A stretch of DNA of 5,563 bases from positions 1-5,563 of the forward strand of contig JAUWXJ010000153.1 in assembly GCA_030616425.1 (NCBI GenBank). The letters run 5' to 3'. The notes below the pieces were generated by a model. It was not told where the DNA came from, did not search any database, and worked only from the letters and a program-made list of their open reading frames with translations. Both the position numbers and the translations under genes were made by a program. The DNA is from Desulfobacterales bacterium. GTDB lineage: Bacteria > Desulfobacterota > Desulfobacteria > Desulfobacterales > C00003060. Position 1 is the stretch's first letter, and every line of letters begins with the position of its first letter. This document shows positions 1 through 5,563 of this stretch, one piece after another.

Positions 1-94
1 AGTTGCATAAATAAGAATTTTGTTTTATTAACTAATCCTTAATAATAGATAGCGGTGTTAGGGCTCTTAGTTTGACATCTTGTGATTTTTACGA

Positions 95-108
95 TTGATT
101 GAGATCCG
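95..108 (+). promoter_or_regulatory. Possible FNR/CRP-superfamily binding site
   Basis: TTGATTGAGATCCG matches the FNR consensus TTGAT-N4-ATCAA at eight of ten defined positions: the left half is perfect and the right half keeps ATC only. It lies about 73 bases upstream of the start point expected from the best promoter candidate, a distance compatible with activation, but that promoter is itself uncertain. A single degenerate site in AT-rich DNA can arise by chance. Confidence 0.15.
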
Positions 109-140
109 GAGTACTCATGACTACCTCAAAACCAATCATT

Positions 141-168
141 CTGACATTCTTGCATGTTTGTTTATTAC
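141..168 (+). promoter_or_regulatory. Candidate sigma-70-like promoter upstream of the liv operon
   Basis: CTGACA at 141-146 (five of six bases of the -35 consensus) is followed after 16 bases by TATTAC at 163-168 (four of six of the -10 consensus). Competing -10-like boxes lie close by: TATTAT at 169-174 and TATAAA at 178-183, the latter running into seven G residues. A perfect -35 hexamer TTGACA also occurs at 72-77, but no good -10 box lies 16-18 bases after it. The region is AT-rich and is the only long non-coding stretch before the first gene, so a promoter is expected here, but the exact boxes are uncertain. Confidence 0.25.
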
Positions 169-193
169 TATTATGGGTATAAAGGGGGGGCAA

Positions 194-205
194 TTTATTA
201 ATAAA
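194..205. repeat. 12-bp perfect palindrome TTTATTAATAAA in the leader
   Basis: The sequence reads identically on both strands and sits 16 bases before the Shine-Dalgarno sequence of the first gene. The same TTATTAA and TTAATAA arms occur as an inverted repeat at 25-31 and 39-45, separated by seven bases. The pair could be operator half-sites or simply a product of AT-rich composition; the sequence alone does not decide. Confidence 0.4.
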
Positions 206-235
206 AAACTTTAAGCAGGTAAAGGAGGAGTAACA

Positions 236-1408
236 ATGAGAAAAGGATTATTATTTTTTGTCTTGTGTCTTGTGATCGGTCTGATTTTTTCACCCTGTGC
301 CTGGAGTAAGGCAAAGACTATCAAGATCGGTCTCAACATCCCGCTTACTGGCGATATCCCCAAGGTGGGCGAAGGCTCAAAGTTCGCGGCCCAGATGTGG
401 CTTGAGGACATTAAAGCCGCCGGCGGCCTTAAGATCGCGGGGGAGATGTACATGGTGGAGCTGGTCATTGAGGACAACGAGTCCAGAGCTGAATCGGCTG
501 TAAAGGTCAATACCAAGATGATCACCGAGGACGAAGTCCTGGTCATTGTTGGACCTCAGTCCTCTAAGCAGGCGGTACCTGCAGGCGAGGTGGCCAACAA
601 CTACAAGACTCCTATGGTGAGCCCCTGGTCCACAAATCCTAACACCACCAAGGATCGTCCCTTTGTTTTCCGCGGCTGCTTCCTTGATCCTTTTCAGGGG
701 CCCGTCGCCGCCAATTTCATCACAGAGGAGTTCGGATTCACCAAAGCCGCGGTTCTATACGACGTGGCCAGTGACTATCCCAAGGGACTTGCCGAGTTCT
801 TCAAGGCGGGTTGGGAAGACCTGCACGGCCCCGATTCCGTGGTGGCCTTTGAAAGCTTCACCACCAGGGACGCCGACTTCAGTTCCCAGTTGACGAAGAT
901 CATAAGATCAGGCGCTGAGGTAATGTTCACACCACAATACTATAATGAGGTGGCCTTGATCGTGCAGCAAGCCCACGAACTGGGGTGGGACAAGCCCATT
1001 GTGGGTAGCGACAGCTGGGGATCGGCAGAGACAGTAGAGCTCTGCGGCAAGGATTGTTATGGGCTCTTCTTCAGCACCCACTACGCCGCTGCTGGTGCAA
1101 CGGGTGCGACCAAGGTGTTTATCGATCGCTATAGGAAGAAGTACGGGTATGTGCCTGACGATGTGGCCGCCCTGACCTGGGACACCATGCGCATTGTTCA
1201 AGAGGCTATTCAGTCCTACGGCAAGATCACCGGGAATGTGAAAAAGGACCGAAAGGGTGTCCGCGATGCCCTGGCCCGCATCAAGGAATTCGATGGCATC
1301 ACAGGCAAGATGACCTTCACCGAGGATGGTGACCCAATCAAGTGTGCGGTCATCGTCAGGATCAGCGACAAAGGCGAGTTTGAGTTCTATAAGTCTGTCT
1401 GCCCATAG
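236..1408 (+). CDS. livK: Periplasmic solute-binding protein of a Liv-type ABC importer
   Basis: A 390-residue extracytoplasmic binding protein of the LivJ/LivK group (Peripl_BP_6-like), slightly longer than the roughly 370 residues of the E. coli proteins. Residues 1-24 form a Sec signal peptide: basic MRKG, a hydrophobic core, and a likely cut after AWS. Cys21 lies in FSPC, which is not a good lipobox, so a soluble periplasmic protein is favoured. The mature start KTIKIGLNIPLTGD is typical of the family. GPQSS (106-110) and SPWSTNP (129-135) match the segments that bind the ligand's amino and carboxylate groups in LivJ. Cys270/Cys274 and Cys370/Cys389 could form disulphides. The start at 236 follows AAAGGAGG (221-228) at seven bases. 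It is the first gene of the operon. The true ligand cannot be read from sequence: branched-chain amino acids are the default, with other amino acids, amides or organic acids possible. Confidence 0.93.
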   Translation: MRKGLLFFVLCLVIGLIFSPCAWSKAKTIKIGLNIPLTGDIPKVGEGSKFAAQMWLEDIKAAGGLKIAGEMYMVELVIEDNESRAESAVKVNTKMITEDEVLVIVGPQSSKQAVPAGEVANNYKTPMVSPWSTNPNTTKDRPFVFRGCFLDPFQGPVAANFITEEFGFTKAAVLYDVASDYPKGLAEFFKAGWEDLHGPDSVVAFESFTTRDADFSSQLTKIIRSGAEVMFTPQYYNEVALIVQQAHELGWDKPIVGSDSWGSAETVELCGKDCYGLFFSTHYAAAGATGATKVFIDRYRKKYGYVPDDVAALTWDTMRIVQEAIQSYGKITGNVKKDRKGVRDALARIKEFDGITGKMTFTEDGDPIKCAVIVRISDKGEFEFYKSVCP

Positions 1409-1486
1409 GGGTAAGAGCCAAGGAGAGTGATTTATCTTGACGTCCCGGTAAGACTTCGTAGGCCATAGGAGTTAGGACTCGTGACA

Positions 1487-1530
1487 CAGAAAGGCGGGCC
1501 TGGGCGATGAGCCCTGAGCCCGCCTTGTTG
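1487..1530 (+). promoter_or_regulatory. Intercistronic GC-rich stem-loop between binding protein and permease genes
   Basis: AAGGCGGGC (1491-1499) pairs perfectly with GCCCGCCTT (1518-1526). Inside this, GGGC (1502-1505) pairs with GCCC (1511-1514) around a GATGA loop; outside it, CAG (1487-1489) can pair with TTG (1528-1530) through one G-U pair. No run of T follows, so it is not a classic intrinsic terminator. In ABC-importer operons such hairpins after the binding-protein gene often protect its 3' end from exonucleases or cause partial stop of transcription, giving more binding protein than membrane components. That role is inferred here from position and stem strength. Confidence 0.65.
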
Positions 1531-1537
1531 AAAGAAC

Positions 1538-1543
1538 AAGGAG
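1538..1543 (+). promoter_or_regulatory. Ribosome binding site deciding the livH start
   Basis: AAGGAG lies eight bases before the ATG at 1552. The in-frame ATG at 1507 has no comparable site and sits exactly in the terminal loop of the stem-loop at 1487-1530, so the longer reading (15 extra residues, hydrophilic) is unlikely. Confidence 0.8.
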
Positions 1544-1551
1544 CCAATGAG

Positions 1552-2475
1552 ATGTTGTTCTTCTTCCAAAACCTGATCAACGCCCTCCAGTGGGGCAGTT
1601 TCTACGCCCTGATCGCACTGGGATACTCAATGGTATACAGCATCCTGATGCTCTTCAACTTTGCTCACGGCGATATCTTCATGGTTGGAGCTTACATCGG
1701 CTTCGGTGTCTCGAGTGGCCTGATAGCGCTCGCCGCATGGGGCGGGGTTGCAGCGCCCAACTGGTTGATCCTGATGCTGACCATTATCTTCTCCATGTTC
1801 CTGACCTCCTTTGTGGGCATGGCGGTCGAAAGGATAGCCTATCGGCCTTTGCGGGCAGCGCCTCGAGCATCGGCTGCGATCACCGGCCTGATGATAGGCA
1901 TGATAATGGAGACTGGCAACCTGGCCCTGCTGGGAGCAAGACGGGTAAGCTTCCCGGCCTTGATCGAGGCAGTCACTTACAACATGGGCGGCGTGTTCGT
2001 GACCAACAAGAAGATCATGATCGTTCTCGTATCCTTCCTGCTCATGATTGCCCTGCATCAGTTTGTAGGCAGGACCAGGTGGGGGATGGCCATGCGGGCT
2101 ATGGCCTTTGACTATGTTGTCGTGCCCTTGATGGGAGTGCCACTAAACACCATGGCTGCCATGACCTTTGCCATTGGTTCCTCCCTGGCAGCTGCGGCAG
2201 GTATACTCTTTGGCATCGCATATCCTGTCCTGGATCCCTACATGGGCATTCTCATCGGCTGGAAGGCTTTCGTGGCTGCCATCCTGGGAGGAAGAGGCTC
2301 CGTTATGGGTGCCGCACTGGCTGGCTTCCTGATGGGGTTTATAGAAATCTTTGTGGCGATGATCTTCCCCTCGACGCTGCGGGATCTGATCGCCTATTCA
2401 ATCATCCTGCTCATCTTGGTCTTCAGGCCCCACGGCTTCTTCGGCGAACCCTATAGTGCGCGTCTGCGGCTCTGA
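1552..2475 (+). CDS. livH: Branched-chain amino acid ABC transporter permease LivH
   Basis: An inner-membrane permease of 307 residues, almost the length of E. coli LivH (308). With LivM it forms the channel. The N-terminus FFQNLINALQWGSFYALIAL (4-23), then GYSMVYSI (24-31) and NFAHGDIFMVGAY (36-48), is the family hallmark, followed by ERIAYRPLR (93-101) and GGRGSVMGAALAGF (246-259). About eight hydrophobic segments are visible, and the protein ends with the usual FRPHGFFG. The cytoplasmic coupling loop near residues 180-200 reads AMRAMAFDYVVVPLMG; the acidic and alanine residues common after the D in relatives are replaced by VVVP, while LMG is kept. The start at 1552 is preferred over 1507 because of its AAGGAG site and because the family N-terminus begins there. 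The gene lies 143 bases after the binding-protein gene and 66 before livM, with a repeated element just after its stop. Confidence 0.93.
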   Translation: MLFFFQNLINALQWGSFYALIALGYSMVYSILMLFNFAHGDIFMVGAYIGFGVSSGLIALAAWGGVAAPNWLILMLTIIFSMFLTSFVGMAVERIAYRPLRAAPRASAAITGLMIGMIMETGNLALLGARRVSFPALIEAVTYNMGGVFVTNKKIMIVLVSFLLMIALHQFVGRTRWGMAMRAMAFDYVVVPLMGVPLNTMAAMTFAIGSSLAAAAGILFGIAYPVLDPYMGILIGWKAFVAAILGGRGSVMGAALAGFLMGFIEIFVAMIFPSTLRDLIAYSIILLILVFRPHGFFGEPYSARLRL

Positions 2476-2481
2476 GCGGAA

Positions 2482-2507
2482 GCACCCAAAGTGCGGATGT
2501 CTCTACC
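2482..2507 (+). repeat. Short repeated intergenic element, copy 1 (livH-livM spacer)
   Basis: This copy begins six bases after the livH stop. Aligned with copy 2 (5338-5365) it shows 24 identical bases of 26 plus a 2-nt gap; the core AAGTGCGGAT then one variable base then TCTCTACC is shared. GCAC (2482-2485) can pair with GTGC (2491-2494). GTCTCT (2499-2504) can pair with AGAGAC (2525-2530), which would place a hairpin just before GAGGG, the ribosome binding site of livM. Confidence 0.75.
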
Positions 2508-2541
2508 GTCATGAAAGATACCAGAGAGACGAGGGATTGAC

Positions 2542-3849
2542 ATGGAGGTAATAACCAGGAATTCTTCGATAAGCATGAGTTTGTTGAGGAGCAAAGCCCT
2601 GGAATCGCTTTCCCGGATTCCCCTGATAGGCTGGCTATTTGGTGCCCTGATAGCGGTGGCACTTGAACATATCCTGGGTATTTCGTTGGCCCTGGCCCTG
2701 GGGATGCCCAAGATACCAGTCCTTTTTGGCTTCGTAATCATGCTCAAGAAACTTGTGCTGATCCCCAGCGCAATGCTCTATATGCTGCTGATATATATCT
2801 TGCCCATAGGTGCCGTAGCACGGCTGAGCGCCCCGCTGGCAAACAGGCTGGCAGCTAAACTTCTCAGGTTCCCCTTGTGGTTCTCCGTGGCCATACACCT
2901 CGGCCTGCTTTACGCCGCCTTGCATATGTGGTCCGGAATCAGTGACTACCGAATCCTCATGCTCAAGCTCACCTTGATCGCAATTATTCTCACCCTGAGC
3001 CTGAACGTGATTAACGGCTACATGGGGGAGTTCTCCTGTTCGCATCCCGGCTTCATGGCCCTGGGTGCATACACAGCCTCGGTTTTCACCGTGGTCCTGT
3101 TCGTCGACGACAGACTCTTTGGGCCCGCCCTCCTTCCTCCCATTTTGGGTCTGTTCATATTCCCCATCGCATTGATCGTGGGAGGAATGGTAGCATCCTT
3201 GGGGGCCCTTGCTGTGGCGATTCCTTCCTTTAGGACGAGAGGCGACTATCTGGCCATCGTCTCCCTGGCGTTTATGTTCATTGTCAAGAGCGCGATCGAG
3301 AACCTGGAGATTGTTGGGGGCCCGCGCGGCTTGAGTAGCCAGCCGGATTGGGCCAATCTGCCCACAGTATTCTTATGGACTATCGCCTGCATATGGATTA
3401 TCAACAATTTTGTAAACTCCACCCTGGGAAAGGCGCTGAACGCTGTTCGCGACAACGAAATGGCGGCCGATGCCATGACCGTCAACACCAGACGCACCAA
3501 GATCGTGGCATTCCTATTTGCAGCCTTCTGGGCCGGCGTGGCCGGCGGACTTTTTGCCCATGTGCTCAGATACGTCAACCCGGGTACCTTCGGTATTCAA
3601 AAACTCGCTGAGGTCCTGGCCATGGTCTACTTTGGAGGGCTGAACTCCGTGTACGGATCCATTGTTGGCGCCGTAGGCTTCAATCTCATGAGTGAAGCCC
3701 TACGACCGTTACAGATATTCAAGTGGATCTTGATCCCATTCCTGCTCATCCTGGTGATGATTTTCCGTCCAACAGGGCTTATCGCCTTCAGGGAATTCAA
3801 CGTGAAGAACCTCCTTAAACCGAAACTGAAACCGGAAGAAGAGGTGTAG
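2542..3849 (+). CDS. livM: Branched-chain amino acid ABC transporter permease LivM
   Basis: The second inner-membrane permease, 435 residues, close to E. coli LivM (about 425) and like it carrying an N-terminal extension before the conserved core. Residues 1-130 hold several hydrophobic segments (about 28-55, 60-92 and 112-130) with weak family conservation. The core starts near residue 137: LSLNVINGYMGEFSCSHPGF (152-171), then MALGAYTAS (172-180), then GGPRGLSS (259-266), the coupling loop AVRDNEMAADAMTVN (301-315) and FLFAAFWAGVAGGLFAH (324-340), then GGLNSVYGSIVGA (365-377) and the terminal FRPTGL (408-413). The loop has AMTVN where relatives usually have AMG(I/V)N. The tail is highly charged. 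ATG 2542 follows GAGGG (2531-2535) at six bases; Met12 (2575) has a poorer site. The stop is one base from livG, implying coupled translation. Confidence 0.93.
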   Translation: MEVITRNSSISMSLLRSKALESLSRIPLIGWLFGALIAVALEHILGISLALALGMPKIPVLFGFVIMLKKLVLIPSAMLYMLLIYILPIGAVARLSAPLANRLAAKLLRFPLWFSVAIHLGLLYAALHMWSGISDYRILMLKLTLIAIILTLSLNVINGYMGEFSCSHPGFMALGAYTASVFTVVLFVDDRLFGPALLPPILGLFIFPIALIVGGMVASLGALAVAIPSFRTRGDYLAIVSLAFMFIVKSAIENLEIVGGPRGLSSQPDWANLPTVFLWTIACIWIINNFVNSTLGKALNAVRDNEMAADAMTVNTRRTKIVAFLFAAFWAGVAGGLFAHVLRYVNPGTFGIQKLAEVLAMVYFGGLNSVYGSIVGAVGFNLMSEALRPLQIFKWILIPFLLILVMIFRPTGLIAFREFNVKNLLKPKLKPEEEV

Positions 3850-3850
3850 C

Positions 3851-4621
3851 ATGCCATTGCTTCGGATTGAAAAAATGACCCACTACTTCGGTGGTCTGCG
3901 GGCCGTCCACAATTACGATCTGGAGATCGAATCAGGCCAGGTCAGGGGGCTGATCGGGCCCAACGGGGCAGGCAAGACCACCGTCTTTGACCTCATCACC
4001 GGCATCTACCGGCCAACCCAAGGAGAAATAATCTTTGATGGCAGGGAAATAGTAGGTCTTAAACCCCATCAGATCGCCTCCATGGGCCTTGGCAGGACCT
4101 TCCAGAACCTCCTATTGTGGAGATATATGACCGTCCTCGAGCATGTGAAGATGGCCTGTTACTCGAAAATTAGCTATGGATTGATCGGGGCATTTTTCGG
4201 TACACCCAGGTGTCACAGGGAAGAAGGAGAGAATGAAAACAAGGCATATAGGCTTCTGGAGATGATGGGTGTCGGCGACTTCGCTGATCAGGTTGTGCCC
4301 AACCTTCCATACGGCGCCCAGAGAAGGGTGGAGATGGCAAGGGCACTGGCTATAGAGCCCAAGATATTGCTCCTGGATGAGCCCACTGCAGGCATGAACC
4401 CTGAGGAGCTAATTCAGATGATGGAGATCATCCGTCGGATCCATGAGGAGTTGGGGCTGGCCATTTTCCTCATCGAGCACAGAATGAGGGTGGTCATGGA
4501 GCTCTGCGAGATCATTCAAACCCTGGTCTTTGGAGAGGTCATCGCTAGGGGTACACCGGAGGAAATCCAGAACAACCCCAAGGTTATTGATGCCTATCTG
4601 GGCAAGGAGGCGGTAGTCTGA
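3851..4621 (+). CDS. livG: Branched-chain amino acid ABC transporter ATP-binding protein LivG
   Basis: A cytoplasmic ATPase of 256 residues, the normal length for LivG; it pairs with LivF to power the LivH-LivM channel. Walker A is GPNGAGKTT (36-44), the Q-loop glutamine is Gln85 in GRTFQN, the signature is LPYGAQRR (152-159, the LivG variant of LSGGQ), Walker B is KILLLDEPTAGMN (171-183) with Glu177 as the likely catalytic base, and the switch histidine is His210. The helical insertion after the Q-loop (about 100-135) and the end GTPEEIQNNPKVIDAYLG (234-251) are typical of the subfamily. Arg211 follows His210 where many LivG proteins have Asp, a minor variation. It starts one base after the livM stop with GAGG at 3841-3844 and overlaps the livF start by one base (TGATG). 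Confidence 0.95.
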   Translation: MPLLRIEKMTHYFGGLRAVHNYDLEIESGQVRGLIGPNGAGKTTVFDLITGIYRPTQGEIIFDGREIVGLKPHQIASMGLGRTFQNLLLWRYMTVLEHVKMACYSKISYGLIGAFFGTPRCHREEGENENKAYRLLEMMGVGDFADQVVPNLPYGAQRRVEMARALAIEPKILLLDEPTAGMNPEELIQMMEIIRRIHEELGLAIFLIEHRMRVVMELCEIIQTLVFGEVIARGTPEEIQNNPKVIDAYLGKEAVV

Positions 4622-5334
4622 TGTTGTTATCAGTGGAAAATCTGCGAGTTTCCTATGAGAGGATAAAGGCCCTCCATGGCATAGATTTCCAGATGGATGA
4701 AAAGGAGATTGTGTGCATCATCGGCGCCAATGGCGCCGGGAAGAGCACCACCTTACGGGCGATTTCCCGCCTGATCCCTGTTGAAGCCGGGACTAAAATG
4801 GCCTATATGGGGAGAGATCTGTTAAAATACTCCGCTGACAAGGTGGTCAGCGAGCTCGGCATCTCCCATGTACCTGAGGGAAGGCGTCTATTTGGCAACC
4901 TGACGGTTATGGAGAACCTCAGGCTGGCCACCTTTGCAAGGAGGGACAGGGAAGGGATCAAGCGAGATATCGAGCGTGTGTTTTCGATCTTCTCGCGCCT
5001 GAAAGAGAGGACAACGCAGAAGGCCGGAACGCTGAGCGGCGGCGAGCAGCAGATGCTTGCCGTGGGGAGGGCGTTCATGAGTGGAAGGAAGATCATGCTC
5101 CTTGATGAACCCTCCATGGGATTGGCCCCTTTGTTGATGATGGGCGTGTTCGATTCGCTCAAGGAAATCAATCAGGAAGGGACTACCATTCTTCTCGTCG
5201 AGCAGAATGCTCGCATGGCGCTTCAATTCGCCCAGCGAGGTTATGTGCTGGAGAACGGGAGCCTGGTGCTGGAAGGGGATTCTACAAAGCTTCTCACCAA
5301 CCCCAAAGTCAAGAAAGCCTATCTGGGAGGATGA
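4621..5334 (+). CDS. livF: Branched-chain amino acid ABC transporter ATP-binding protein LivF
   Basis: The second cytoplasmic ATPase, 237 residues, exactly the usual LivF size. Walker A is GANGAGKST (35-43), the Q-loop region reads HVPEGRRLF (83-91) with Glu86 in place of the usual glutamine, the signature is LSGGEQQMLAVGRA (138-151), and Walker B is KIMLLDEPSMGLAP (157-170) with Glu163. The switch position is Gln195 in VEQN rather than histidine. Both the Glu in the Q-loop and VEQN are normal for LivF, so they are not defects. The C-terminus AYLGG is the family ending. The ATG shares its A with the livG stop codon, and its ribosome binding site AAGGAGG (4604-4610) lies inside livG, so translation is probably coupled. 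It is the last gene of the operon. Confidence 0.95.
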   Translation: MLLSVENLRVSYERIKALHGIDFQMDEKEIVCIIGANGAGKSTTLRAISRLIPVEAGTKMAYMGRDLLKYSADKVVSELGISHVPEGRRLFGNLTVMENLRLATFARRDREGIKRDIERVFSIFSRLKERTTQKAGTLSGGEQQMLAVGRAFMSGRKIMLLDEPSMGLAPLLMMGVFDSLKEINQEGTTILLVEQNARMALQFAQRGYVLENGSLVLEGDSTKLLTNPKVKKAYLGG

Positions 5335-5337
5335 TAG

Positions 5338-5365
5338 GCACACATGAAGTGCGGATTTCTCTACC
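5338..5365 (+). repeat. Short repeated intergenic element, copy 2 (after livF)
   Basis: This copy begins three bases after the livF stop and is in the same orientation as copy 1 (2482-2507). It differs from copy 1 by two substitutions and a 2-nt insertion. GCAC (5338-5341) can pair with GTGC (5349-5352), so the small stem is kept although the loop length differs between copies. Confidence 0.75.
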
Positions 5366-5376
5366 ATAAGAAATCC
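5353..5376 (+). terminator. Stem-loop just after livF, possible operon 3' end
   Basis: GGATTTCT (5353-5360) pairs perfectly with AGAAATCC (5369-5376) around an eight-base loop, about 20 bases after the livF stop. The bases that follow are pyrimidine-rich (TTCCTCCTT) but not a clean T run, so it may stabilise the mRNA end or be a weak terminator. Its left arm lies within repeat copy 2. Confidence 0.4.
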
Positions 5377-5456
5377 TTCCTCCTTACAAGGTTGTTGTGA
5401 GAATAATGGACGAGTGAAAGCGAGAACTATCCCGGCAATTACAGGTACTGCAGCTT

Positions 5457-5473
5457 AAGAACTCGTTCTTTTT
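5457..5473 (+). terminator. Weak AT-rich hairpin with T run
   Basis: AAGAA (5457-5461) pairs with TTCTT (5466-5470) around the loop CTCG or with one more C-G pair, and the T run continues to 5473. The stem is short and AT-rich, so termination would be weak. It lies in the 229-nt tail after livF, where no convincing gene is seen. A further small inverted repeat there, GCCTC (5503-5507) with GAGGC (5516-5520), has no T run. Confidence 0.3.
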
Positions 5474-5563
5474 ATCCCTCTCAATAATACTATCGAAGCT
5501 CCGCCTCAAACCGACGAGGCACGATGTTAGTAAGAAAATACGAAATTCGAATACCCGCCTGCC

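Noticed and set aside
141..154. Sigma-54-like -24/-12 element (CTGACATTCTTGCA)
   Set aside because: The distance between the GG-like and GC elements is about three bases too short, and the GG is degenerate (GA).
1427..1468. Thirteen-codon GTG-initiated frame after the binding-protein gene
   Set aside because: Too short, with a ribosome binding site almost touching the start codon and no sign of a leader peptide (no run of regulatory codons).
57..1480. GTTAGGGCTC (57-66) resembling GTTAGGACTC (1471-1480)
   Set aside because: A 9 of 10 match between two spacers of this size can readily occur by chance, and there is no extended similarity.
1507..1551. Extended livH start adding 15 residues
   Set aside because: The ATG has no good ribosome binding site and lies in a hairpin loop; the family N-terminus and an AAGGAG site both support 1552.
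1627..2058. Long minus-strand open frame opposite livH (143 codons)
   Set aside because: It lies wholly antisense to a well-conserved permease gene, and its translation is rich in His, Gln, Asp and Glu with no recognisable domain, as expected from the complement of membrane-protein codons.
2635..3045. Minus-strand open frame opposite livM (136 codons)
   Set aside because: Antisense to livM with the same His/Gln/Glu-rich composition and no domain or ribosome binding site of note.
4304..4327. Non-canonical ABC signature LPYGAQRR in LivG
   Set aside because: LivG proteins commonly carry L(P/A)YG-x-QRR instead of LSGGQ, so it is a family feature.
5203..5205. LivF switch histidine replaced by Gln195
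   Set aside because: VEQN at this position is normal for LivF proteins, so it is not a defect or novelty.
4888..5367. Minus-strand open frame opposite livF (159 codons)
   Set aside because: Although long, it is antisense to the conserved ATPase motifs of livF and has no recognisable fold.

Overview
The window holds one complete five-gene operon on the + strand for a LivKHMGF-type (HAAT family) ABC importer. This is the class that carries branched-chain amino acids in Escherichia coli and, in paralogous copies, other amino acids, amides or small organic acids. The gene set, two-membrane export signal, strong AGGAGG-type ribosome binding sites and protein style suggest a Gram-negative bacterium. 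The diction of the proteins recalls anaerobic Desulfobacterota (former Deltaproteobacteria), which often carry many Liv paralogues; that placement is an inference, not something the sequence proves.

Layout. Positions 1-235 are a visibly AT-rich, non-coding leader with weak promoter-like boxes, an FNR/CRP-family-like half-conserved site and two TTATTAA/TTAATAA inverted repeats. It ends in a near-ideal Shine-Dalgarno sequence. The periplasmic solute-binding protein gene follows (236-1408). A 143-nt spacer with a strong GC-rich stem-loop separates it from the first permease gene, livH (start best placed at 1552, end 2475). A 66-nt spacer then leads to the second permease gene, livM (2542-3849), followed with almost no gap by the two ATPase genes livG (3851-4621) and livF (4621-5334). 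From 5335 to 5563 there is no convincing gene; the stretch holds stem-loops that may end the transcript.

How the genes work together. The binding protein captures the solute in the periplasm and delivers it to the LivH-LivM membrane heterodimer; the LivG-LivF heterodimer hydrolyses ATP to drive uptake. The stem-loop after the binding-protein gene is where such operons often set the excess of binding protein over membrane parts.

The least expected signal is a short repeated element. Near-identical copies (24 of 26 aligned bases, plus a 2-nt gap) lie a few bases after the livH stop and a few bases after the livF stop, in the same orientation. They bracket the livMGF block and carry stem-loop potential. 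I do not see an unknown enzymatic or defence system here; the genes themselves are ordinary for their family.
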